Assembly (NCBI GenBank): GCA_036732755.1
Contig: DAINBU010000008.1
Coordinates: forward strand, 20,214-84,213
Source: DASRRB01 sp036732755
GTDB lineage: Bacteria > Planctomycetota > B15-G4 > SIAN01
DNA: 64,000 nt
Direction: 5' to 3'
The position numbers were made by a program, and so were the translations under genes. The notes beneath the pieces were generated by a model. The model saw only the letters and a list, made by a program, of their open reading frames with translations, made no database searches and was not told the DNA's origin. This document shows positions 17,901 through 25,139 of the stretch, piece after piece (position 1 is the stretch's first letter; every line of letters starts with the position of its first letter).

Positions 17901-18537
17901 AGAAGCCGTGCACGAGGTGGAGCGAGGCGTCGACTGGCCGCGTCGACCAGTCGGCGCGGCCCGCCGCGGAGTCGTTCTTCAAGGGCGGCAGGTATTCGAG
18001 GAGACGCACCGGCTCGCCGCGACCGTCGGCGTTCCCGCGGCCGTGGAGCGGCGCGACGATCAGCGACGCGCGGTCGGCGCGGTCGAGGATCCACTTCATC
18101 CGATGCACGGTCGGCTCGTGCGGGAGCTCGCGCGCGCCCCACGGCTTCGCCGAACGGGCGCGGTCGGCCGGAGGGAGCAGCGTGAAGACGGCACCGCTGC
18201 CGGTCGTGTCGCCCGGGTCCCACTGGCCGCCGAGTGCCAGCTCGCACCCCGGCGCCGCGTCGACCGCGCGCGCGGCGACGCAGACGAGGTCCTTGACCGT
18301 GAGCGGGCCCACGACGACGCGCCGCTCCCACTTCGGGGCGACGTAGGCGCGCAGCTCGTGCTGGTCGACCAGCACGACGTCGTCGCGGCCGTCGCCGTCG
18401 ACGTCGCCGAGCGCCACGCCGTAGCCGATGCCGACCCTGGCGTCGAGGACGACGCGCTCGAAGCGCGGCGCTTCGCCCGTGCCCGCGCCTGCGCCCGCGA
18501 CCTGCGCGATCCACGCCGCGATGGCGATTCCGAGCAT
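14983..18537 (-). CDS. FG-GAP / serine hydrolase (AmiE-like) / NamZ triple fusion
   Basis: This 1184-residue secreted protein joins three units. Residues 1-20 look like a signal peptide. Residues about 25-410 carry FG-GAP/VCBS repeats (G-D-V-D-G-D-G-R-D-D-V, G-D-L-D-G-D-G-R-L-D-L), which usually form a calcium-binding propeller. Residues about 420-800 are a beta-lactamase-family serine hydrolase with S-L-T-K near 481, Y-S-D near 578 and H-G-G-F-T-G-T near 736. Residues about 808-1184 are a DUF1343/NamZ domain (Y-S-P-E-H-G-L, V-D-L-Q-D-A-G-A-R, L-D-R-P-N-P-V-G-G). In B. subtilis the neighbours ybbE (AmiE amidase, same fold) and ybbC (NamZ) are separate genes, so this fusion supports sequential removal of peptide and MurNAc from wall fragments. 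ATG at 18537 with GGAG upstream; 28 bp after the symporter gene. Confidence 0.92.
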   Translation of the reverse strand: MLGIAIAAWIAQVAGAGAGTGEAPRFERVVLDARVGIGYGVALGDVDGDGRDDVVLVDQHELRAYVAPKWERRVVVGPLTVKDLVCVAARAVDAAPGCELALGGQWDPGDTTGSGAVFTLLPPADRARSAKPWGARELPHEPTVHRMKWILDRADRASLIVAPLHGRGNADGRGEPVRLLEYLPPLKNDSAAGRADWSTRPVDASLHLVHGFSVVEWDGDADEELLVAAREGVFLFDRAARGETWTKTELIGPHAGAPDFAGAGEIRAGRFANGRRYLATIEPMHGSRLVAWIEPPAAGGRWTPLLLDDSLSEGHALGTGDLLSRGDDQVVAGWRRPDARGKTGLRFYAPISDDPPRFERRDLDDRIACEDLVLGDLDGDGRLDLVASGRDSHDLVLFLNRTKAPDDLGRAAPAAAPLDLGWLARVDGVVEEALAQKKLPGCVVAVGRHDGVKFLKAYGDRALVPERAPMTTDTLFDLASLTKPIATATSLALLVERGKLRLEDPLTNWLPEFAPSEPASRNGDPALERKRKVTLRDALLHVAGFVPDNDLADYAGTQEQMWARLYSQAPTTEPGSQFAYSDVGYELLGKVVERASGEGLAEYVRARLFAPLRMRETGFLPGPELRTRAAPTEPRDGALLQGEVHDPRAARLGGVAGHAGLFSTARDLSRYARMLLNEGELDGVRVLSPRTVALLSTAEPVAGGDGVRAQWRTPGFDARSRFSSNRGELMTARAFGHGGFTGTSLWIDPGLDLFVVFLSNRVHPDGKGVVNPLIGRIGSIAAAAVGRATSGADAGDLAPPPAGADAHAAVRTGIDVLRAAGFAPLAGRRVGLVTNATGRAGDGTPTLELLASAPNLKLVALYSPEHGLGGRDEGAIADGVEPKTGLPIRSLYSGSSAGRATPAAFADVDTLVVDLQDAGARCYTYVGTLMRALEAVAGTKVRVVVLDRPNPVGGLAVEGPLPDPAEPTLTNWHPVAFRHGMTIGELAEMVRAERPLDVELQVIAMEGWRRAQLFDETGLRWVDPSPNLRGVEATLLYSGLVLFEPTNLSVGRGTERPFEQIGAPWLDGRALAAALAQADLPGATAMPVEFTPTASLFADQRCGGVRFQITDRSRLEPMRVALSVAVALHEIAPTAWLDAKMDGLLRSKATLDALHEGRSAEEIARLWERDVEEFRRRRARFLRY

Positions 18538-18565
18538 GGTCCGCTCCGTCTTCCGCCGCGCCGCG

Positions 18566-20035
18566 TCAGCCCGCCGCCTCGCCGCGCGCGGGGCCGAGCC
18601 ACGGCGCGCACGCGACGCCGACGAGGCAGGTGATCCCGGACCCGACGCACGAGTACCACGCCCACGAGAGCGGCGTGCACGACCACAGCACGAGCAGCGC
18701 CGCGAGACCGACCCCCGCGCCGGCCAACGCGGCACGGCCCGAGGCGCGCGGCGCGACGCGCGCGAGGAAGAAGAGTCCGAGCGTCACGCCCGTCGTGAAG
18801 CTCGCGATCTGCAGCACGGAGTCGACGACGCTCTTCACGAGGGTCGCGCCGATCAGACCGCAGGCGCCCTGCACGAGCGCGAAGAGGAGCGTCGCGAGCT
18901 TCGTCGCGCGCAACGTCCGCGCGTCGTCCCACGCGCGGCCGACCGTCGGCTTGAGGAAGTCGTTCACGAGCGCCGCCGCCGAAGAGTTGAGCGAGCTCGA
19001 GAGCGTCGACATCGAGACGGCGAAGATCGCGCCGAGGATCAGTCCGACCGCACCCGGGATCGCGGTCAGGCGCTGGAAGATGAACTGCGGGAAGACCTCG
19101 TCGCCGCCGTTGAACGGCGCCGGCGGCGGATGGCCACCGAACCACTCCCACAGCGCGACGCCGAGCAGCAGGAAGAGCCCGAACTGCAGGAAGACCACGA
19201 CGCCGCTCGCGACCACCGCGACCGCCGCCTGCCGGCGCGAGCGCGCGCAGAGGTAGCGCTGGACCATGAGCTGGTCGGCGCCGTGCGTCGCGAGCGTCAG
19301 GAACGCGCCGCCGAAGAGCCCGGCCCAGAAGACGTCGGCCGATGCGAGCGTCGGCGTGAAGTCGAGCCAGCGCAGCTTCCCGGCGCCGCCGGCGTGGTCG
19401 AGGATCGCCGCGAGCCCGCCCGGCACGTCGCCGCACGCGACCGCGAGCGCCAGCGCGCCGCCCGCGACGTAGATGAAGAACTGCACGACGTCGGTCCAGA
19501 CCACCGCCTTCATGCCGCCGACGAACGTGTAGGCGACGGTGACCAGCGACATGATCGCGACCGAGGTCGCGAGCGAGAGGCCGCTCAGGAGCTGCAGCGG
19601 CAGCGCGGTGAGGAAGAGGCGCAGTCCGTCGGCGAGGCTGCGCGTGACGAGGAAGAGCGCCGAGGTGAGCCGCTTCACGCCCGGCCCGAAGCGCCGTCCG
19701 AGCACCTCGTAGGCGGTCAGCGCGTCGCCCTCGAAGTAGCGCGGGAGCAGCAGCCGCGCGACCGCGACGCGCCCGACCACGTAGCCGAGCGGGAGCTGCA
19801 GGAAGCGCAGGTCGCCGAGATACGCCTTGCCCGGCACGCTGAGGAAGGTGACCGCGCTCGTCTCGGTCGCGACGATCGAGAGGAGGATCGCCCACCACGG
19901 GACGTCGCGCTCCCCCACCGCGTACGCGCGCGCCGTCTTCGCCCGGCGTCCGACCGCGAGCCCGACGGCGACGGCGATCAGGAGCGTCGCCGCGAGGACC
20001 GCGACGTCGAGCGCATGGACGCGCGCCTGCTCCAC
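18566..20035 (-). CDS. sodium:solute symporter (SSS family)
   Basis: This is a polytopic inner-membrane transporter of the sodium:solute symporter family, with about 13 hydrophobic spans over 489 residues. Family landmarks include S-I-V-A-T-E-T-S-A-V-T-F-L-S-V-P-G near residue 52, the G-G-M-K-A-V-V-W-T-D segment near 170, and S-M-S-T-L-S-S-S-L-N-S near 345. No ATG is available near the correct N-terminus; GTG at 20035 follows a GGGGGA site and places the first span at about residue 8. It begins the operon with the NamZ fusion and stand-alone NamZ and is divergent from the murQ-kinase fusion, so the likely cargo is MurNAc or a MurNAc-containing sugar. That cargo is inferred from context; the family also carries sialic acid, sugars and amino acids. 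Confidence 0.88.
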   Translation of the reverse strand: MEQARVHALDVAVLAATLLIAVAVGLAVGRRAKTARAYAVGERDVPWWAILLSIVATETSAVTFLSVPGKAYLGDLRFLQLPLGYVVGRVAVARLLLPRYFEGDALTAYEVLGRRFGPGVKRLTSALFLVTRSLADGLRLFLTALPLQLLSGLSLATSVAIMSLVTVAYTFVGGMKAVVWTDVVQFFIYVAGGALALAVACGDVPGGLAAILDHAGGAGKLRWLDFTPTLASADVFWAGLFGGAFLTLATHGADQLMVQRYLCARSRRQAAVAVVASGVVVFLQFGLFLLLGVALWEWFGGHPPPAPFNGGDEVFPQFIFQRLTAIPGAVGLILGAIFAVSMSTLSSSLNSSAAALVNDFLKPTVGRAWDDARTLRATKLATLLFALVQGACGLIGATLVKSVVDSVLQIASFTTGVTLGLFFLARVAPRASGRAALAGAGVGLAALLVLWSCTPLSWAWYSCVGSGITCLVGVACAPWLGPARGEAAG

Positions 20036-20066
20036 TCCGTTCCCCCATCGCCGAGTGTCGACGGGC

Positions 20067-20080
20067 GATCGTATACGATC
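20067..20080. promoter_or_regulatory. perfect palindrome, probable operator of the MurNAc locus
   Basis: GATCGTATACGATC is a perfect 14-bp palindrome in the middle of the 52-bp gap between the divergent symporter and murQ-kinase genes. It contains TATACG (20072-20077), which could be the -10 element for murQ with a very short or absent leader. A regulator binding here could control both transcripts. No regulator gene lies in the locus. Confidence 0.5.
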
Positions 20081-20087
20081 TCGCGAC

Positions 20088-21887
20088 ATGCACGACCGGC
20101 CGGTCACGGAGCGCGACCACCCCGCGAGCGCGCGGCTCGACTTGCTCCCGACGCTCGAGCTCGTGCGCGTCATGAATCGCGCCGACGCCGAGGTCGCGCC
20201 GGCGGTCGAGCGCGAGCTCGCAGCGGTCGCGCGCGCGATCGACGGGATCGCGGAGCGGATGCAACGCGGGGGGCGGCTCGTCTACGCCGGTGCCGGGACG
20301 TCGGGCCGGCTCGGCGTGCTCGACGCAGCGGAGTGTCCGCCGACCTTCGGCGTCGATCCGGGCGACGTGGTCGGCCTGATCGCGGGCGGCGAGGCGGCGC
20401 TCGTGCGCGCGGCCGAGGGGGCCGAGGACCGCCGCGAGCTCGCGCGCCACGACCTCGACCGGATCGCGTTCGCCGCGGGGGACGCGCTCGTCGCGATCTC
20501 GGCGAGCGGGCGCACCCCCTACGTCCTCGCAGCGGTCGCGCGGGCGCGGGAGCTCGGCGCGCTCACCGTCGGCGTCTCGTGCAACCCCGCCGGAGAGCTC
20601 GCGCGCGCGGTCGAGATCGCGATCACGCCAGAGACCGGCCCCGAGGTGGTGAGCGGCTCGACGCGCCTCAAGGCGGGGACTGCGACCAAGCTCGTCCTCA
20701 ACATGCTGAGCACGGGCGCGATGGTCCGCCTCGGCCACGTGCGCGGCAACCAGATGGTCGAGCTGCGTCCCACCAACGAGAAGCTGCGCGAGCGCGCGGT
20801 GCGGATCGTCGCGGAGCTCGCCGCGCTCGACGAGGCACACGCCGCTGCGCTGCTGGACCAGCATGGGAGCGTGCGCGCCGCTCTGGCGGCCGCGGGCGGC
20901 GCGAGCGCACCCGCCGTCTCCAGCGGTTGCGTCGCGGGGATCGACGGCGGCGGCACGCGCACGCGCGCCGCGCTCGCGCGCGCCGGAGAAACGTCCGGCG
21001 AGCAGGGCGAGGTGCTCGCGACCGCCGACGCGGGGCCGTGCAATCTTTCGAACGATCTCCCGCTCGCGCTGCGCTCGATCGAAACGGCGCTTTCGAAGGC
21101 GCGCACCGAAGCGGGGCTGTCCGCCGCGCCCCTCGACGCGCTCTGCATCGCCGCCGCCGGCAGCGGCGACGCAACGCTGCGCGAGGCGGTGCGCCGCTCG
21201 CTGCTCGCGCGCGGCGTCGCCCGCCGCATCGCCTTCGTGCCCGACGCCGCCGCCGTGCTCGCCGCCGCGAACGACGAGGCGTGGGGGCTCGCGCTGATCG
21301 CGGGGACCGGCTCGCTCGCCTACGGCCGCACGCGCGCCGGACTCTGCGCGCGCGCCGGCGGCTACGGGCCGGCGCTCGGCGATCCGGGTAGCGCGCACGC
21401 CCTCGGCCACAGCGCGCTGCGCGCCGCCGCGCTCGTCGCTGACGGCCATGCCGGCTCGGCGCGGCTGCGCGACGACGTGATGAAGGCGCTCGGCGCGGCG
21501 AGCGGGCGCGACCTCGCGCGGCTCGCCCGCGGCCTCTCTCCCGACGCGGTCGCCGCGCTCGCGCCGCTCGTCTTCGCGGCGGCGGCCGACGGCGACGTGC
21601 CGGCGCAGCGGATGGTCCGCTCCGCGGCGAGCCAGCTCGCGGAGCTCGCCGCGCTGGTGCTGCGCCGCCTCTTCTCCGACGCGGCGGCGACGCCGCTCGT
21701 CTTTTCCGGCGGACTCTTCACCGGCGTCCCCGCCTTCGCGCAGCTCGTGCACGAGTCGCTCGCGGCGGGCGGCGCGCGCTTCGAGGCGACCAAGGTGAAG
21801 CGCGCGGAGCTCGGCGCCCTCGCGCTCGCGCGCCGATTCGCGGGCGCGGACCAGGAGCTCGACGAGGCCGCCTGGTTCCCGGAGTGA
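20088..21887 (+). CDS. murQ: MurNAc-6-phosphate etherase fused to BadF/BadG-type amino sugar kinase
   Basis: The first 275 residues are MurQ, which converts MurNAc-6-phosphate to GlcNAc-6-phosphate and D-lactate. Seen are the sugar-isomerase-fold motif G-A-G-T-S-G-R-L-G near 66, the catalytic-Glu segment D-A-A-E-C-P-P-T-F-G, S-A-S-G-R-T near 138, and R-L-K-A-G-T-A-T-K-L-V-L-N near 195. From residue 284 a BadF/BadG/BcrA/BcrD-type ATPase domain starts (G-I-D-G-G-G-T-R-T-R-A), continuing with G-T-G-S near 406 and G-D-P-G-S-A near 425, as in GlcNAc/MurNAc kinases. The fusion would phosphorylate MurNAc and cleave the ether in one cytoplasmic protein, replacing the phosphorylating PTS MurP of other bacteria. 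ATG at 20088 lies only about 10 bases from a TATACG box, so translation may be leaderless. Confidence 0.94.
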   Translation: MHDRPVTERDHPASARLDLLPTLELVRVMNRADAEVAPAVERELAAVARAIDGIAERMQRGGRLVYAGAGTSGRLGVLDAAECPPTFGVDPGDVVGLIAGGEAALVRAAEGAEDRRELARHDLDRIAFAAGDALVAISASGRTPYVLAAVARARELGALTVGVSCNPAGELARAVEIAITPETGPEVVSGSTRLKAGTATKLVLNMLSTGAMVRLGHVRGNQMVELRPTNEKLRERAVRIVAELAALDEAHAAALLDQHGSVRAALAAAGGASAPAVSSGCVAGIDGGGTRTRAALARAGETSGEQGEVLATADAGPCNLSNDLPLALRSIETALSKARTEAGLSAAPLDALCIAAAGSGDATLREAVRRSLLARGVARRIAFVPDAAAVLAAANDEAWGLALIAGTGSLAYGRTRAGLCARAGGYGPALGDPGSAHALGHSALRAAALVADGHAGSARLRDDVMKALGAASGRDLARLARGLSPDAVAALAPLVFAAAADGDVPAQRMVRSAASQLAELAALVLRRLFSDAAATPLVFSGGLFTGVPAFAQLVHESLAAGGARFEATKVKRAELGALALARRFAGADQELDEAAWFPE

Positions 21888-21902
21888 GGCTCCCGGCGTG
21901 AG

Positions 21903-23450
21903 GTGCCCGCCGTGATCTGCCCGTCGGAACGCATGCGCCGCCTCTACTTCGCCGGGCTCGGCGTCGTGTTCGTGATGGCGTTCGCGTCGCTCTGGGTGCA
22001 GTTCGCCGGCCTCTTCGGCGAGCACGGGATCCTGCCGGCGCAGCAGCTCCTGGAGCAGTGGCCGCGGCACGTCGCCGGCACGCCGTACGAGAACGCCTTC
22101 GCGCACGGCCTCCCGACCCTCTTCTGGTTCGACGCGAGCGACGGCGCGATGCGCGCCTGGTGCGGCGTCGGGATCGCGTGCGGCGGGCTGCTCGCGCTCG
22201 GCTTCGCGCCGCTCTGGCTGACGGCCGCGTGCGGCGCCGTCTACCTCTCGTTCGTGAGCGTCGGCGACGTCTTCCTCGGGTACCAGTGGGACTCGCTGCT
22301 GCTCGAGACGGCCGCCTTCTCGCTCTTCTACGCCCCGCCCGCGCTGCGGCCGTGGAGCGGCGCGCCGCGCCCGCCGACGCGCGCCGCGCTGTGGGCGCTG
22401 CGCCTGCTGCTCTTCCGGTTCATGTTCTCGTCGGGGGCGGTCAAGTTCCTGAGCGGCGACGAGTCCTGGCGCGACCTGACGGCGCTCACCTTCCACTACT
22501 ACACGCAGCCGCTCCCGACGCGGCTCGGCTGGTACGCGCACCAGCTCCCGCTCGGGTTCCAGCGCTGGACGTGCGTCGGGATGTTCGCCGTCGAGCTCGG
22601 CGCGTCGTGGCTCGTCTTCCTGGGGCGGTGGGGCCGGCGCCTCTTCGCGCTCGCCACCGCGGGGCTCATGGTCGCGATCGCGGCGACCGGGAACTACGGC
22701 TTCTTCGAGCCGCTCACCGTCGTCCTCTGCCTGCCGCTCCTCGCCGACGATCCGCCGTGGCCGCCGTTCAAGGAAACCCTCGCGGCGTTCCGCCGGCAGC
22801 TGACCGAGCTCCCCAGGCTCCCGGCGTTCGTCACGGCGGGCCGCGCGCTCTCCGCGGTCGCGGTCGCGTGCTACGCGACGCTCGCGCTCACGCTCGCGGC
22901 CTTCGAGCTGTCGCGCTCCCCCGTCGGTCCGCCCTGGCTGCGCCGGACGCAGCAGCGCATCGAGGAGACGGTCGAGGGGTGGCGCCCCTTCTGGTCGGCG
23001 GTCGGGACGCTCGAGCGCTACCGCGCCGCCAACACCTACGGCCTCTTCGCGGTGATGACGAAGTCGCGCCCGTCGCTCGAGATCCAGGGCAGCGACGACC
23101 TCGCGCACTGGAAGAGCTACGCGTTCCGCTGGAAGGAGAACGACGACCTCACGCAGCCGCCGCTCTTCTGCGAGCCGCACATGCCGCGGCTCGACTGGCA
23201 GATGTGGTTCGAGGCGCTGGCGCGCCGGCCGAATCCGTGGTTCCGCCTCCTCCTGCAGCGCCTCCTCGAGGGCGAGCCGGCCGTCCTCGCGCTGCTCGCC
23301 GAGGACCCCTTCCCCGGCCGGCCGCCCCGCTTCGTGCGCGCGGTCAAGTACGACTACGAGTTCACGACGGCCGCCGAGCGCCGCGACAGCGGCCGGTGGT
23401 GGAAGCGCCGCGAGACCGCCATCTTCCATCCTCCCGTCTCGCGCCGCTGA
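21903..23450 (+). CDS. lipase maturation factor (LMF)-like membrane protein
   Basis: The protein has about eight hydrophobic spans in its first 340 residues and a soluble C-terminal half, as in the lipase maturation factor family (LMF1/LMF2). Typical segments are D-S-L-L-L-E-T near 136, R-F-M-F-S-S-G-A-V-K-F-L-S-G-D near 177, the Y-T-Q-P-L-P stretch, G-N-Y-G-F-F near 263, and a soluble tail with F-R-W-K and E-P-H-M-P-R-L-D-W-Q-M-W-F. Animal members help lipases fold in the ER; the bacterial role is unknown. The start may be the GTG at 21903 or the ATG at 21933 (CGGAACGC upstream). It begins 15 bp after the murQ-kinase fusion. Confidence 0.85.
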   Translation: MPAVICPSERMRRLYFAGLGVVFVMAFASLWVQFAGLFGEHGILPAQQLLEQWPRHVAGTPYENAFAHGLPTLFWFDASDGAMRAWCGVGIACGGLLALGFAPLWLTAACGAVYLSFVSVGDVFLGYQWDSLLLETAAFSLFYAPPALRPWSGAPRPPTRAALWALRLLLFRFMFSSGAVKFLSGDESWRDLTALTFHYYTQPLPTRLGWYAHQLPLGFQRWTCVGMFAVELGASWLVFLGRWGRRLFALATAGLMVAIAATGNYGFFEPLTVVLCLPLLADDPPWPPFKETLAAFRRQLTELPRLPAFVTAGRALSAVAVACYATLALTLAAFELSRSPVGPPWLRRTQQRIEETVEGWRPFWSAVGTLERYRAANTYGLFAVMTKSRPSLEIQGSDDLAHWKSYAFRWKENDDLTQPPLFCEPHMPRLDWQMWFEALARRPNPWFRLLLQRLLEGEPAVLALLAEDPFPGRPPRFVRAVKYDYEFTTAAERRDSGRWWKRRETAIFHPPVSRR

Positions 23451-23479
23451 ACCGCGCTCTCCTGCACTACACTCGTCGG

Positions 23480-24466
23480 ATGGCGATGGGGACTCCGGGG
23501 CATCACCAGCACGCGGACACGCGCGGCCTGCTCCTGATGGTCGCGTCGGCCCTGTGCTTCGCGGCGATGGCGCCGTTCACGCGGAAGTGGCTGCGCGCCG
23601 TCGATCCGCAGAGCATCGTGCTCGCGCGCGCCGTCGTCATGCTGCTCGTCTTCGGCGTCTGGGCGCGCGTCGCGGGCGTCTCGCTCGCGGGGCACGACCG
23701 TTCCGGCCTCGTGCTGCGCGGCTTCCTCGGCTACCTCGCGATCTCCTGCTACGTCTGGTCGACGCAGCACCTGCCGCCGGGCCAGGCGGTGCTCCTGCAG
23801 TACAGCCACCCGGTCTTCGTCGCGGCGCTCGCGCCGCTCTTGCTGAGCGAGCGGCCGGGGCCGCTCCACTGGCCGCTGGTGCTGGCCGGCGTCGTCGGGC
23901 TCGCGCTCGCGCTCGGGGTCGCGGGTCTCGGCGACGCGAACCACCGCGCCGTCGCGATCGGGCTCGGCGGCGCCTGCCTGTCGGGGTTCGCTTACATGAC
24001 GGTGCGGCGCGTCGCGGCGACCGAGGCGCCGCTCACGATCGTCTTCTGGTTCGCGCTGGTGATGCTGCCCGCCTCGCTGATCGGCGCGCTCGTCCCGTGG
24101 TCGCCGCTCGACGCCCTCGCCGGCCTGACGGGAAATTCCGTCCAGGGGCTCGAGGCGGCCGGATCGGCGCCGGTCGCGACGCCGCGCCACCTCGTCCCGG
24201 GGGTCACCCGCGAGTGGCTCGGCTGCGCGGCCGTGGTCGCCGCCGGGCTGCTCGGTCAGATCACGCTCACCGAGGGGCTCGCGCGGGCCGGCGCGGCGCG
24301 CGCGGTCGCGGTGACCATGGCGGGGCCGTTGTTCGGGCTCGCCTTCGACGTTCTCTTCTTCGGACAGTGGCCGACGCCCGTCGCGCTGATCGGGACGGTG
24401 GTGGTCGTCGCGGCCTTGAGCGCGCTCGGGCTGCTCAAGCCTCGCGTCCTGGAAGAAGCGCGCTAA
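23480..24466 (+). CDS. DMT-superfamily transporter, EamA type
   Basis: The protein has ten hydrophobic helices in two five-helix EamA repeats (about residues 15-150 and 160-320), the layout of drug/metabolite exporters. Recognisable features are C-F-A-A-M-A-P-F-T-R-K-W in helix 1 and Q-Y-S-H-P-V-F-V-A-A-L-A-P at the end of the first half. The length of 328 residues is slightly long because of a linker near 215-240. The cargo cannot be told. It is the only gene in the window ending with TAA (24464-24466). No other stop interrupts that frame before the ATG of the next gene at 24497, so read-through would join the two proteins through a 10-residue linker. Confidence 0.9.
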   Translation: MAMGTPGHHQHADTRGLLLMVASALCFAAMAPFTRKWLRAVDPQSIVLARAVVMLLVFGVWARVAGVSLAGHDRSGLVLRGFLGYLAISCYVWSTQHLPPGQAVLLQYSHPVFVAALAPLLLSERPGPLHWPLVLAGVVGLALALGVAGLGDANHRAVAIGLGGACLSGFAYMTVRRVAATEAPLTIVFWFALVMLPASLIGALVPWSPLDALAGLTGNSVQGLEAAGSAPVATPRHLVPGVTREWLGCAAVVAAGLLGQITLTEGLARAGAARAVAVTMAGPLFGLAFDVLFFGQWPTPVALIGTVVVVAALSALGLLKPRVLEEAR

Positions 24467-24496
24467 TTTGTCGGCCCCTTCCGTGGAGCTCCGAAG

Positions 24497-25060
24497 ATGG
24501 CCCGTCCCCGCGCCTCCGCCCCCGCCGACCCCGAGCGCCTGACGCTCGCCGATCTTCGCCATGCACTCGACCGCAAGGAGCGGGAGCTGCGCGAGCTGCT
24601 CGCCCGGAAGGACGCGCTCGCGCACGACCTCGAGGAGCTCGGGGAGACGCTGCAGGCGATGCTCGCCGGCTCCAGCGCCCCCGCGCCGCGCGTCGGCCGC
24701 CCCCCGCGCACGGAGCCGAAGGCGAAGGTGTCGCGCCGCATCGCGCAGGGCGCGCCGCGCGAAGGCAGCCTCCAGACGGCCATCCGCGCCGTGCTCGAGC
24801 GCGTCATCGGTCCGCTCAAGGTGGGCGAGATCGTCGATGCGGTGCGCAAGGCCGGCTACGCCTCGAAGAGCGCCAACCTGAACGTCATCGTCAGCAACCG
24901 CCTCGCGCAGATGGACGACGTCGAGAAGGTCGACCGCGGCCTCTACCAACTCGCGCGCCACGACGTGCAGTCCGAGCGCCGCGACGTGGCGCCGGGCGTG
25001 CCCCCCGCCGACGCGGGGACGGGCGACGCCCCGCCCCTCGTGAAGGCCGCGTCTGCCTGA
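24497..25060 (+). CDS. coiled-coil and winged-helix-like protein, unknown
   Basis: I do not recognise a named family with certainty. Residues 15-60 (R-H-A-L-D-R-K-E-R-E-L-R-E-L-L and following) form a heptad-rich coiled coil, a basic linker follows, and residues about 92-155 look like a HARE/winged-helix fold: S-L-Q-T-A-I-R-A-V-L, G-P-L-K-V-G-E-I-V-D-A-V, then V-I-V-S-N-R-L and the closing V-D-R-G-L-Y-Q-L beta hairpin. A DNA-binding or nucleoid-associated role is plausible. The tail is Ala/Pro-rich. ATG at 24497 is preceded by GGAG. It sits between a transporter and a PD40 gene with short gaps. Confidence 0.75.
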   Translation: MARPRASAPADPERLTLADLRHALDRKERELRELLARKDALAHDLEELGETLQAMLAGSSAPAPRVGRPPRTEPKAKVSRRIAQGAPREGSLQTAIRAVLERVIGPLKVGEIVDAVRKAGYASKSANLNVIVSNRLAQMDDVEKVDRGLYQLARHDVQSERRDVAPGVPPADAGTGDAPPLVKAASA

Positions 25061-25139
25061 CGGACGGGTGGACCGTTCGCCGTCGCGCCGCGAGAATCCT
25101 CCCCCCGGCCTGGTGCCCATCGAGAAAAGGGAGCGGACC

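Noticed and set aside
18096..23429. Very long minus-strand open frame (1777 codons) across the murQ and LMF genes.
   Set aside because: It is Arg/Ala-rich and antisense to recognised families; such frames are expected in very GC-rich DNA.
24464..24466. TAA reassigned to an amino acid throughout the genome.
   Set aside because: No bacterial precedent is known to me for UAA as sense, both release factors recognise it, and the gene at 24497 has its own ribosome-binding site. Two interrupted genes are too few; it is kept only as a question among the findings.
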